A stretch of 8,494 nt of DNA, from assembly GCA_021154515.1 (NCBI GenBank), contig JAJKIL010000469.1, positions 1 through 8,494 on the forward strand, read 5' to 3'. How positions within the stretch are numbered: position 1 is the first letter of the stretch; the number at the start of each line of letters is the position of its first letter. The stretch is from Niastella sp. GTDB lineage: Bacteria > Bacteroidota > Bacteroidia > Chitinophagales > Chitinophagaceae. Of the stretch, positions 1 through 6,206 are shown one piece after another. A model generated the notes under the pieces. That model saw nothing but the letters and a program-made list of their open reading frames with translations, ran no database searches and was not told the origin of the DNA. A program made the translations under genes and the position numbers.

Positions 1-1034
1 ACATCCTTTCCATCGATGCTGTATAGGTCTACCTGAGGTTTAATGGTGTCTTTGGTATTTCCGTAGTTGTTATTCAACCAGGCAACGTCAATTTCAATAT
101 CAAAGTGGCCAATGTTACAAACAATGGCTTTATCCTTCATAGCACGGAAGTGCTTTTCAGTGATCAGGTCGCGGCAGCCGGAAGCGGTAACAATGATATC
201 AGCTTCTTTAACAGCATCAACCATCTTTTTAACTTCAAAGCCATCCATAGCAGCCTGTAAAGCGCATATAGGATCAATTTCGGTAACGATCACGCGGCAA
301 CCTGAACCTGCCAGTGAAGCGGCAGAACCTTTACCTACGTCGCCATAACCACCTACAACAGCTACTTTACCAGCCAGCATAACATCGGTAGCACGGCGGA
401 TAGCATCCACCAGGCTCTCTTTACAACCGTATTTGTTATCGAATTTTGACTTGGTAACTGAGTCGTTTACGTTGATGGCAGGAATGGGTAAAGTACCTTT
501 TGCCATTCTTTCGTACAGGCGGTGAACACCGGTAGTGGTTTCTTCGCTCAAACCTCTGATGTGCTGAACCAGCTCAGGGTATTTATCAAATACGATGTTG
601 GTAAGGTCGCCACCATCGTCGAGGATCATATTCAGCGGGCGGTCGGCGCCACCAAAGAACAGGGTTTGTTCAATGCACCAGTCAGCTTCTTCCAGAGTTT
701 GGCCTTTCCAGGCATATACGCCAATACCGGCAGCAGCAATAGCAGCAGCGGCATGATCCTGGGTGGAGAAGATGTTGCAAGAGCTCCATTTAACCTCTGC
801 GCCTAAAGCGATCAGGGTTTCAATAAGCACCGCAGTTTGAATGGTCATATGTAAGCAACCTGCAATACGGGCGCCTTTTAAAGGCTGTGATGCTCCATAT
901 TCTGCACGCAACGCCATCAAACCCGGCATTTCTGCTTCTGCAAGGCGAATTTCTTTACGACCCCATTCTGCAAGGCTGATATCTTTAACCTTATAAGGAA
1001 GTGAAAAATCAATGTTTTTGCTGATAGTAGACAT
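1..1034 (-). CDS. ahcY: S-adenosylhomocysteinase (SAH hydrolase), C-terminus beyond window
   Basis: Cytosolic NAD-dependent enzyme that splits S-adenosylhomocysteine into adenosine and homocysteine, removing the product inhibitor of methyltransferases. The visible 344 residues are uninterrupted. Family residues are in place: GCLHMT with His62, LDDGGDLT (139-145) with Asp140, SEETTTGV with Glu165, and NVNDSVTKSKFDN with Lys195 and Asp199. By family knowledge these line the substrate pocket. The NAD-binding Rossmann loop GYGDVGKG is at 229-236, and CNIGHFD is at 306-312. The family is usually 430-470 residues long, so roughly the last 100, including the C-terminal tail that closes the partner's NAD site, lie outside the window. 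The ATG at 1034 is chosen because the N-terminus aligns with the family and a promoter lies about 30 bp upstream. The neighbouring genes are unrelated in function, so it is probably transcribed alone. Confidence 0.97.
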   Translation of the reverse strand, partial: MSTISKNIDFSLPYKVKDISLAEWGRKEIRLAEAEMPGLMALRAEYGASQPLKGARIAGCLHMTIQTAVLIETLIALGAEVKWSSCNIFSTQDHAAAAIAAAGIGVYAWKGQTLEEADWCIEQTLFFGGADRPLNMILDDGGDLTNIVFDKYPELVQHIRGLSEETTTGVHRLYERMAKGTLPIPAINVNDSVTKSKFDNKYGCKESLVDAIRRATDVMLAGKVAVVGGYGDVGKGSAASLAGSGCRVIVTEIDPICALQAAMDGFEVKKMVDAVKEADIIVTASGCRDLITEKHFRAMKDKAIVCNIGHFDIEIDVAWLNNNYGNTKDTIKPQVDLYSIDGKD

Positions 1035-1060
1035 ATCTGATTGAATATTTATTTCGGCCG

Positions 1061-1090
1061 CAAAACTACAATTTTAAGTATAAAACTCAA
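1061..1090 (-). promoter_or_regulatory. Bacteroidota-type promoter of ahcY
   Basis: On the minus strand TTG (1090-1088) is followed after exactly 19 bases by TAGTTTTG (1068-1061). This matches the Bacteroidota primary-sigma consensus TTG-N19-TAnnTTTG. A start of transcription a few bases below 1061 would give a leader of only about 20 nt before the ahcY ATG. That leaves no space for a SAH or SAM riboswitch, so any control of ahcY would act at the promoter. Confidence 0.8.
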
Positions 1091-1146
1091 TATAAATCCC
1101 CGTTATTAATGGGTGTGGGTTTGGGCCGGTATTTTAACAAAGTGTT

Positions 1147-1563
1147 TTAAACCATCTTTTTAGTGAGATCGGCGACTGTTTTCTTTTCCAGAATGCGCAG
1201 GTTGGCGTCCCGAACCAGTACCATCATGTCGTGCAGCCCGCACTGCTTTTCATCACAGTTTTTACAACGCTCATAAAAGTAAAGGCTTACACAGGGCAGC
1301 ATGGCTATGGGCCCATCTATTAAGCGAACAATTTTAGCCAGGGGAATGTCTTTGGGCGATTCTTTAAAGAAATACCCACCGCCTTTTCCTTTCTTGCTCT
1401 CGAGAATACCGGCTTTTTTCAGTTCCAGCAAGATGTTTTCCAGAAACTTGAGGGGAATGCGTTTCTTTTTTGATATTTCCGCAATAAGAATGGGTTCATT
1501 TTCTTTTTTATCAGCCATATACATCAAGGCCTTAAAGGCATACTGGGCTTTCTTGGATAGCAT
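1147..1563 (-). CDS. Rrf2 family transcriptional regulator with putative Fe-S cysteine cluster
   Basis: A 138-residue protein, the usual size for Rrf2/IscR-like winged-helix regulators. The N-terminal MLSKKAQYAFKALMYMA, the helix-turn-helix around 25-50 and the wing GKGGGYFF (59-66) are typical of the family. The family's Cys region follows at 91-108, with cysteines 91, 100, 103 and 108. In IscR and NsrR three cysteines with five-residue spacings hold a 2Fe-2S or 4Fe-4S cluster; here the spacing is C-x8-C-x2-C-x4-C. A redox, iron or sulfur signal is therefore likely but not proven. The gene is on the same strand as the response-regulator gene upstream (157-bp gap) and ahcY downstream (112-bp gap), and ahcY has its own promoter. 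The ATG at 1563 sits in an A-rich context with two palindromes upstream. Family membership is well supported; targets are unknown. Confidence 0.9.
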   Translation of the reverse strand: MLSKKAQYAFKALMYMADKKENEPILIAEISKKKRIPLKFLENILLELKKAGILESKKGKGGGYFFKESPKDIPLAKIVRLIDGPIAMLPCVSLYFYERCKNCDEKQCGLHDMMVLVRDANLRILEKKTVADLTKKMV

Positions 1564-1593
1564 GTATTTTCTTATTTAAACACGTAAAGTCGT

Positions 1594-1609
1594 CCCGACC
1601 AGGGTCGGG
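1594..1609. repeat. GC-rich perfect palindrome upstream of the Rrf2 gene
   Basis: CCCGACC-AG-GGTCGGG: two perfect 7-bp arms around a 2-bp centre, 31 bp before the Rrf2 start codon. It is far more GC-rich than the flanking DNA. It may be an operator, a leader hairpin, or a dispersed intergenic palindrome of this genome. The window holds only one copy, so these cannot be told apart here. Confidence 0.6.
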
Positions 1610-1625
1610 GATTATAAGGCCGTAA

Positions 1626-1645
1626 GATAAAATAATTTATTTATC
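1626..1645. promoter_or_regulatory. AT-rich dyad, candidate operator of the Rrf2 gene
   Basis: A 20-bp dyad with arms GATAAA and TTTATC around a self-complementary AATT core; 16 of 20 positions are symmetric. It lies 63 bp upstream of the Rrf2 start. Rrf2-family proteins commonly bind AT-rich dyads and often repress themselves, so autoregulation is a reasonable inference. AT-rich dyads also arise by chance, hence the low confidence. Confidence 0.35.
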
Positions 1646-1720
1646 CTCCACTATGTTAAATGGATGGGTGTATAAGTCCCTGTTAACCGGTATTTGCCAA
1701 TCCATGCTGCCCGGGAACCT

Positions 1721-2374
1721 TTATCTTATTATAACCAGTTTATGGTTATAAGCATACTTTATAAGCCCTATTACGCTGTTTGTTTTGGTTTTACGGAAGA
1801 TGTTCTTGCGATGCGTTTCAACCGTCCGTTCGCTGATGAACAGCCTTTCGGCAATCTGCTTATTGCTGTATTCCTGTTCAATAAGACGAATGACTTCCAA
1901 CTCCCGGCCGGTAAGGTGGGATTGTTCGGGCGTTACTTTTCTGAGGCGGACAGTAGGATTAGGCATTTCTTTCAGCGTTTTATCGGTTGAGTAAATTTTC
2001 TCTATCATATTTTCCAGTGCTTTGGTTATGCTATGTTTATCAATGCTTTTTAGTACATACCCCGTTATGGAACCTTCTTCTATCATGGTATTTACAATGT
2101 TATGCTGCTCCTTTTCGAACAAGGCAACCATTTTTACCTGGGGAAATAGCTCTTTTACTTTGTTGACCAGCTCGTGACCCGTGCGGTATAGCATGGTGAT
2201 GTCTGCAAACAAGATATCAACGGGTGTACAGGCCATCTGCCGGAGCAGCTCATTGGGGTTGGTGGTTATAATAACAGCTTTGAAATATTCATTTCTTTGT
2301 AAAAGGGTCAGCAATCCGTCGATTACCGTCTGGTGATCTTCTGCAATAGCCATGCGAATTATATTTCGTTTCAT
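1721..2374 (-). CDS. NarL/FixJ-type response regulator (receiver + LuxR HTH), atypical receiver
   Basis: A 217-residue DNA-binding response regulator. The receiver domain (about 5-125) keeps the acidic pair Glu12-Asp13, the phospho-acceptor candidate Asp58 in VDILFADI, and the conserved Lys109 in GYVLKS. The LuxR-type HTH (about 152-213) is typical, with LTGRELEVIRLI, NKQIAERLFISERTVETH and a C-terminal helix. Two departures stand out. The Ser/Thr expected at the end of strand 4 is Phe86 (KMVALF), and the usual Pro after D-x-x-M is Leu62. Both positions belong to the phosphorylation switch, so signalling may be altered or phosphate-independent. No sensor kinase lies within the window, so it is an orphan here. 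The ATG at 2374 gives the full first beta-strand. The 346 bp between it and the par-operon terminator must hold its promoter, but no convincing match was found. Confidence 0.92.
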   Translation of the reverse strand: MKRNIIRMAIAEDHQTVIDGLLTLLQRNEYFKAVIITTNPNELLRQMACTPVDILFADITMLYRTGHELVNKVKELFPQVKMVALFEKEQHNIVNTMIEEGSITGYVLKSIDKHSITKALENMIEKIYSTDKTLKEMPNPTVRLRKVTPEQSHLTGRELEVIRLIEQEYSNKQIAERLFISERTVETHRKNIFRKTKTNSVIGLIKYAYNHKLVIIR

Positions 2375-2767
2375 GTCTGGCAGGTTAAGGCCCTAATAGT
2401 CAGGTGTATCAAATCTTCTGCCACTGCCTGTAAAAGAAAGAGGCCTGGCTGCAAAGGAGGTAAATAACAGAACGAAGGCGGGAGGACCAGCGGATGTTTT
2501 TCCAATTCCAATGTGTGGGAAAGAAGGAAAGGTATAAGCGTATGTAGGATGATCCGGTTTACAGTAGTTCATGTAGCAGTAGTTTGGTAAATCTTACCAT
2601 AATTTACTTAATTACCCAACAAAAAAGTACAACCGGAATAAAAATTGAGCAATGTCAAATTTCGTATAAGGCAAAAGATGAAACCGCCGGTGAATGGTAA
2701 AGTAAATGCAATCCGGTTTTTCAGCTATTATGATTCAAAAAATGACGGTTTTTATAAGTGAATTTTT
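2375..2767. other. Intergenic region upstream of the response-regulator gene
   Basis: No gene is supported here. On the minus strand a 59-codon open frame (2572-2393) ends 18 bp before the response-regulator start, but its composition is unlike a known protein. A short dyad, TGGTAA-ATC-TTACCA, lies at 2585-2599, next to further TTAC motifs at 2604 and 2612. The 7-mer TCCGGTT occurs at 2553-2559 and 2712-2718, and inverted at 2631-2637. No clean TTG-N19-TAnnTTTG promoter was found; the nearest minus-strand candidate is a weak TTG-N20-TACTTTTTTG around 2615-2650. Confidence 0.5.
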
Positions 2768-2825
2768 AAAAAAAACGGGGTTTCGGTTATAAAAAGCAAA
2801 TAACCCCGTTAGTACGGGGTTATTT
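2768..2825 (-). terminator. Intrinsic terminator(s) after dapB, three-armed
   Basis: On the minus strand, 36 bp past the dapB stop, a perfect 12-bp stem with a TACT-type 4-nt loop forms from 2825-2814 and 2809-2798, followed by GCTTTTT. Further on, AAACCCCG (2783-2776) runs straight into eight T (2775-2768). This third arm can pair with the CGGGGTT of the second arm, giving an alternative hairpin with the longer U-tract. Either fold would end transcription of the parA-parB-DUF5683-dapB operon. The first hairpin is symmetric and could also stop plus-strand transcripts. Confidence 0.85.
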
Positions 2826-2860
2826 ACCTATATATAATATTTTAAGTATTTGAAAGGTTG

Positions 2861-3577
2861 TTATAATCCAAGCACATCGTTCATGGTGAAAATACCTTTT
2901 TTATTTTGAAGAAATTCAGCGGCCAATACTGCGCCGGAAGCAAACCCCTTGCGGTTGTGAGCGGTATGTTTTATCTCAATATCGTCAATTTCCGATTTGT
3001 ATGTGATCGTATGCGTGCCGGGAGCCGGGTCCTCACGTTCACTGATGATCGGCAGTTCCGACGGGTTATTGGTGGCCTCGTTCACCCACTTCTTCTTTTG
3101 GCTTATTGAGCCCATAATGCCTTCGGCCAGTGTAATGGCTGTACCACTGGGCGCATCTTTCTTTTGGGTGTGGTGAAGCTCTGTGATCGATACCTGGTAT
3201 TCCGGATGGGGAGCTATGAGATCAGCCAGCTTTTTATTGATGGCAAAGAAAATATTTACGCCTACACTGAAGTTACTGGCATATAACAGCGCGCCGTTCT
3301 TTTTAGTACAATGCTCTTTTGCTTCGTTAAACCGTTGCAACCAGCCGGTAGAACCGCTTACCACAGGTACACCTGCATCCAGGCATCTGATAACATTGTC
3401 AAAAGCTACTTCAGGACCGGTAAATTCAATAGCTACATCGGCCTTCTTTATATTTTCGATGGTATTATCTCCTATGTTCTCAATACCTACTTTTAAAACT
3501 ATTTCATGGCCACGTTGCAAGGCGATCTCCTCAATGGCATGGCCCATTTTTCCATATCCTATTAAAGCTATTTTCAT
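2861..3577 (-). CDS. dapB: 4-hydroxy-tetrahydrodipicolinate reductase
   Basis: Cytosolic enzyme of the diaminopimelate/lysine pathway that reduces hydroxy-tetrahydrodipicolinate to tetrahydrodipicolinate with NAD(P)H. The 238 residues open with a Rossmann fold (GYGKMG, 7-12). EFTGPE is at 51-56, and the active-site block ELHHTQKKDAPSGT at 133-146 contains the catalytic His135 and Lys139 (equivalent to E. coli His159 and Lys163). GTHT (187-190) and the C-terminal AHNRKGFASGA segment (206-216) complete the family pattern. It is about 30 residues shorter than the E. coli enzyme, as is common in Bacteroidota. It is the last gene of the parA-parB-DUF5683-dapB cluster, 62 bp after the DUF5683 gene, with a strong terminator behind it. 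The lepB signal-peptidase gene that often follows in Bacteroidota is absent. Confidence 0.97.
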   Translation of the reverse strand: MKIALIGYGKMGHAIEEIALQRGHEIVLKVGIENIGDNTIENIKKADVAIEFTGPEVAFDNVIRCLDAGVPVVSGSTGWLQRFNEAKEHCTKKNGALLYASNFSVGVNIFFAINKKLADLIAPHPEYQVSITELHHTQKKDAPSGTAITLAEGIMGSISQKKKWVNEATNNPSELPIISEREDPAPGTHTITYKSEIDDIEIKHTAHNRKGFASGAVLAAEFLQNKKGIFTMNDVLGL

Positions 3578-3639
3578 CTCTTTGAAGTTAGTTGAACGCG
3601 TAAGATTTACAGGGGTGCTAAGTTATCGCTTTTGTGCGA

Positions 3640-4290
3640 TTATCTATCGGCAAACTTGAACACCAGGCTTATACCAATGCTATGGGGCGATGTAATAGCC
3701 GGCTTTATTTGCATGGCGAGATTATCGTTTACATTAAAACCTTTCAGGTGGGCGTCAACAGTGGCATCCACAACATTTAACCCCCATAACAGCAGGGTGA
3801 ATAAAATGGAGTAGTCCATGTCTTTGCGGTACTCGTTACGATAGTTAGCCAGAGAATTTGTTGATCGGCGCTCAACAAGATATTGCATCTTGGGATCTAC
3901 CTTGTCAAACATGTCCGGGTAGGTGGGATCTGTCGGATCAAGATTAGCAACCGTTATTGCGTATTGAATTTTGTGATATATCCCTCTGTTATAGATGTAA
4001 GAATAAATAGGGATGCCTACAGCAGCCCAGGCGAGAGGAACTTTCCAGTATTTTTTGTTGTAAGCCTGGCCAAGTCCGGGGAGAATAGCCGACAAAATAG
4101 CCGCCTTGCGTGGTTCGTAAACGCGCTTACCTGTAGAATCGTACTTATACACCCAGTTGCTCTGCTTCACTTTCGAACTGGCCACCACTTTACCGGTAGG
4201 TTCTTTTACTATGAGACTATCTTTATGCTGAGACAATGCCAGCACGGGTATACATAGGATAGGCACAATAACAAAGAAAACATGTTTCAT
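3640..4290 (-). CDS. DUF5683 domain-containing membrane/envelope protein
   Basis: A 216-residue protein of unknown function, recognised by the block AILSAILPGLGQAYNKKYWK (64-83) and by its place between parB and dapB. From the ATG at 4290 the protein begins with a clear signal peptide (MKHVFFVIVPILCIPVLALS-Q, cleavage likely near residue 20). A GTG 8 codons earlier, at 4314, is in frame but would overlap the parB end by 14 bp and bury the signal peptide, so the ATG, 10 bp after the parB stop, is preferred. Two hydrophobic segments follow: about 84-100 (PLAWAAVGIPIYSYIY) and about 160-178 (YSILFTLLLWGLNVVDATV). The C-terminal part (190-216) could be beta-rich. Tight coupling to parB suggests co-translation. 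No enzymatic motif is visible and no function is assigned. Confidence 0.88.
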   Translation of the reverse strand: MKHVFFVIVPILCIPVLALSQHKDSLIVKEPTGKVVASSKVKQSNWVYKYDSTGKRVYEPRKAAILSAILPGLGQAYNKKYWKVPLAWAAVGIPIYSYIYNRGIYHKIQYAITVANLDPTDPTYPDMFDKVDPKMQYLVERRSTNSLANYRNEYRKDMDYSILFTLLLWGLNVVDATVDAHLKGFNVNDNLAMQIKPAITSPHSIGISLVFKFADR

Positions 4291-4300
4291 GCAGGCGAAC

Positions 4301-5221
4301 TTAAGCCGAGACACCGATTTGATCTAATATCTTATTCAGTTCCTGGATAGAATAGTATTCGATCGAAATAGCTCCGTGCCCGTTTTTATTATGATTTAAT
4401 CTAACCTTGGTACTGAAATGTGTTGCTAAGTTATCTTCAATTTTTTTATATGCAGGAGGGAGGGAACTTTTTACCGATTCTTTAACGCCGGCAGCGGTAC
4501 CGCTCTTGTACATTTTTCTAACCAGGTCTTCGGTTTGCCTAACCGACAGGCTGCGGCTTCTGATCTCGTTGTATATGAATAACTGTTTATCTACTGTGTC
4601 TACATTGATCAGTGCGCGGGCATGTCCCATGCTGATCTCGTTCTTGCGTACAGCTACCTGAATATCGGGGGGTAATTTAAGCAGGCGAATATAGTTGGCA
4701 ACGGTGCTTCTTTCCTTACCCATGCGTTCGGCCACCTGTTCCTGCGTATGGTTCAGTTCTTCCATCATCCGCTTATAGCTGAGGGCTATCTCAACGGCAT
4801 TCAGGTCTTCACGTTGCAGGTTTTCGAGCAGGGCCAGCTCCAGCAGTTCCTGGTCGTTTGCCTGGCGAATATAGGCCGGTACATCAACCAACCCGGCAAT
4901 TTTAGAAGCGCGCCACCGGCGTTCGCCCGAAATAAGGCGGTATTTACCGCCGGCTATCTGGGAAACGGTGATGGGTTGCACAATGTCGTGCAACTTTATA
5001 GAAGAAGCCAGTTCCTGCAAAGCCTGTTCGTCAAAATCATGACGGGGCTGGCGGGGATTGGGTTCAATTTGATCAACGGGAATGCGTGCAGTGGCAACAA
5101 CTGTTTCAGCAACATCTTTTTTCAGGTTGCCGGCCGCGTTTTTCAGATCAGAATCAATATTCTGCAACAGGGAACGAATTCCCTTACCCAGCGCGTCTTT
5201 ATTTTGTTTGGGGGTGGTCAT
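4301..5221 (-). CDS. parB: ParB/Spo0J chromosome-partition protein
   Basis: A 306-residue CTP-dependent DNA clamp that loads at parS sites near the replication origin and works with ParA to segregate chromosomes. The N-terminal LGKGIRSLL (11-19) matches the short ParA-activating motif. The ParB N-domain (about 46-140) contains PNPRQPR (55-60 region), the CTP-binding GERRWRA box (99-105) and LLENLQREDLN (131-141). The central HTH (about 157-183, EQVAERMGKERSTVANYIRLL) should read parS. A linker leads to a C-terminal dimerisation segment (about 262-306). All hallmark residues are present and length is normal. The start at 5221 keeps the ParA-contact motif; it is 55 bp after the parA stop, with an A-rich sequence just before it and a dyad in the gap. 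No canonical parS sequence was found inside this window. Confidence 0.97.
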   Translation of the reverse strand: MTTPKQNKDALGKGIRSLLQNIDSDLKNAAGNLKKDVAETVVATARIPVDQIEPNPRQPRHDFDEQALQELASSIKLHDIVQPITVSQIAGGKYRLISGERRWRASKIAGLVDVPAYIRQANDQELLELALLENLQREDLNAVEIALSYKRMMEELNHTQEQVAERMGKERSTVANYIRLLKLPPDIQVAVRKNEISMGHARALINVDTVDKQLFIYNEIRSRSLSVRQTEDLVRKMYKSGTAAGVKESVKSSLPPAYKKIEDNLATHFSTKVRLNHNKNGHGAISIEYYSIQELNKILDQIGVSA

Positions 5222-5245
5222 TGATTGTATATGGTTTTTTGTTTT

Positions 5246-5269
5246 GGATCATGTCAGCTGTTTTGATCC
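5246..5269. repeat. 24-bp composite dyad in the parA-parB gap
   Basis: GGATCA-N3-CAGCTG-N3-TGATCC: outer 6-bp arms placed symmetrically around a palindromic 6-bp core, 18 of 24 positions symmetric. It lies in the 55-bp spacer between parA and parB, 25 bp before the parB ATG. It could be a protein-binding site or an mRNA hairpin that sets the ParB:ParA ratio. It does not resemble the parS consensus. Confidence 0.5.
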
Positions 5270-5276
5270 CACCTGA

Positions 5277-6077
5277 TTATTCTAATATCCGTTCTTCCTG
5301 CTTGATCTTCGTCATGTCGTTCTTTTGCAGGATCTCTTTGGCCAGGTTCAGATAGTTGACAGCCCCTTTACTTTGACCATCATACAAAATCACCGGTTTT
5401 CCAACGCTGGGCGCCTCGCTGATGCGGGCATTGCGGTGGATAATTGTATCAAACACCATTTCGTCAAAATGTTTGCGCACCTCATTTACCACCTGTGTGC
5501 ACAGGCGCAAACGGCCGTCGTACATAGTCATTAATATCCCTTCAATAGCAAGATCAGGATTTAAACGGCTTTGAACGATCTTAATTGTGTTTAATAATTT
5601 GCCAAGACCTTCCAATGCAAAAAATTCTGCCTGTACCGGAACCATTACCGAATCAGCAGCGGTAAGGGCGTTCACAGTTATTAAACCAAGTGAAGGCGAA
5701 CAGTCGATGATGATAAAATCGTACTGCTCTCTCACCGGCTCCAGTATGTTCTTTAATACACCTTCGCGGTTGGGATAATTAATCATCTCAATTTCAGCAC
5801 CAACCAGATCAATGTGCGACGGAATGATATCCAGGTTGGGAATTTCTGACTTTAAAATCACATCTTTCCCCGGGGTACCGTTTACCATGCAGTCGTACAA
5901 GCTCGTTTGAATATTGTGCAGATCAAAACCTACACCGCTGGTACTATTGGCCTGCGGATCGGCATCTACCAATAATGTTTTGAACTCCAGAACGGCCAGG
6001 CTGGCCGCCAGGTTGATGGCGGAAGTAGTTTTCCCAACTCCCCCTTTTTGATTGGCTACTCCAATTACTCGGGCCAT
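5277..6077 (-). CDS. parA: ParA/Soj chromosome-partition ATPase
   Basis: A 266-residue deviant-Walker ATPase that binds DNA non-specifically as an ATP dimer and is released by ParB, producing directed movement of the origin. Motifs: KGGVGKTT at 11-18, with signature Lys11 and P-loop Lys16; LLVDADPQAN (35-44), the switch I/Walker A' region with Asp40; and FIIIDCSPSLG (121-131), the Walker B region with Asp125. The chromosomal Soj type is indicated by its length, the absence of an N-terminal HTH and the immediately following parB. Plasmid Ia ParAs are longer and carry an HTH. The ATG at 6077 starts directly at the first beta-strand (ARVIGVANQKGG). It is the first gene of the four-gene minus-strand cluster, and a palindrome lies just upstream of its start. 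Confidence 0.97.
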   Translation of the reverse strand: MARVIGVANQKGGVGKTTSAINLAASLAVLEFKTLLVDADPQANSTSGVGFDLHNIQTSLYDCMVNGTPGKDVILKSEIPNLDIIPSHIDLVGAEIEMINYPNREGVLKNILEPVREQYDFIIIDCSPSLGLITVNALTAADSVMVPVQAEFFALEGLGKLLNTIKIVQSRLNPDLAIEGILMTMYDGRLRLCTQVVNEVRKHFDEMVFDTIIHRNARISEAPSVGKPVILYDGQSKGAVNYLNLAKEILQKNDMTKIKQEERILE

Positions 6078-6098
6078 AGTGATTAATTACATTCCTCT

Positions 6099-6114
6099 AC
6101 CTGCATCTGCAGGT
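6099..6114. repeat. 16-bp perfect palindrome just upstream of parA
   Basis: ACCTGCA-TC-TGCAGGT: two perfect 7-bp arms with a 2-bp centre, ending 21 bp before the parA ATG. In the mRNA the arms could form only a tight hairpin, so an operator is the more natural reading. The length equals that of a parS site, but the sequence differs from the parS consensus (TGTTTCACGTGAAACA type). Confidence 0.6.
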
Positions 6115-6206
6115 CATTGGATTTTTTAAATTGGTTTCACTTACATCGGCTGCGACCTCGTAAAAACACGAAAAATCAGTACAGTCAATTCGTCTTTTCC
6201 GGTATT

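Noticed and set aside
1035..1146. SAH or SAM riboswitch before ahcY
   Set aside because: The strong promoter leaves a leader of only about 20 nt, too short for a known aptamer.
2493..2546. Plus-strand 17-codon frame preceded by GGAGG
   Set aside because: Very short, no recognisable peptide, and Shine-Dalgarno strength is a poor guide in this phylum.
3183..3659. Plus-strand open frame antisense to dapB
   Set aside because: It opposes a complete DapB with catalytic residues intact and has no family features.
4748..5224. Long plus-strand open frame antisense to parB
   Set aside because: It mirrors a well-supported ParB coding frame with all hallmark motifs; its translation matches nothing.
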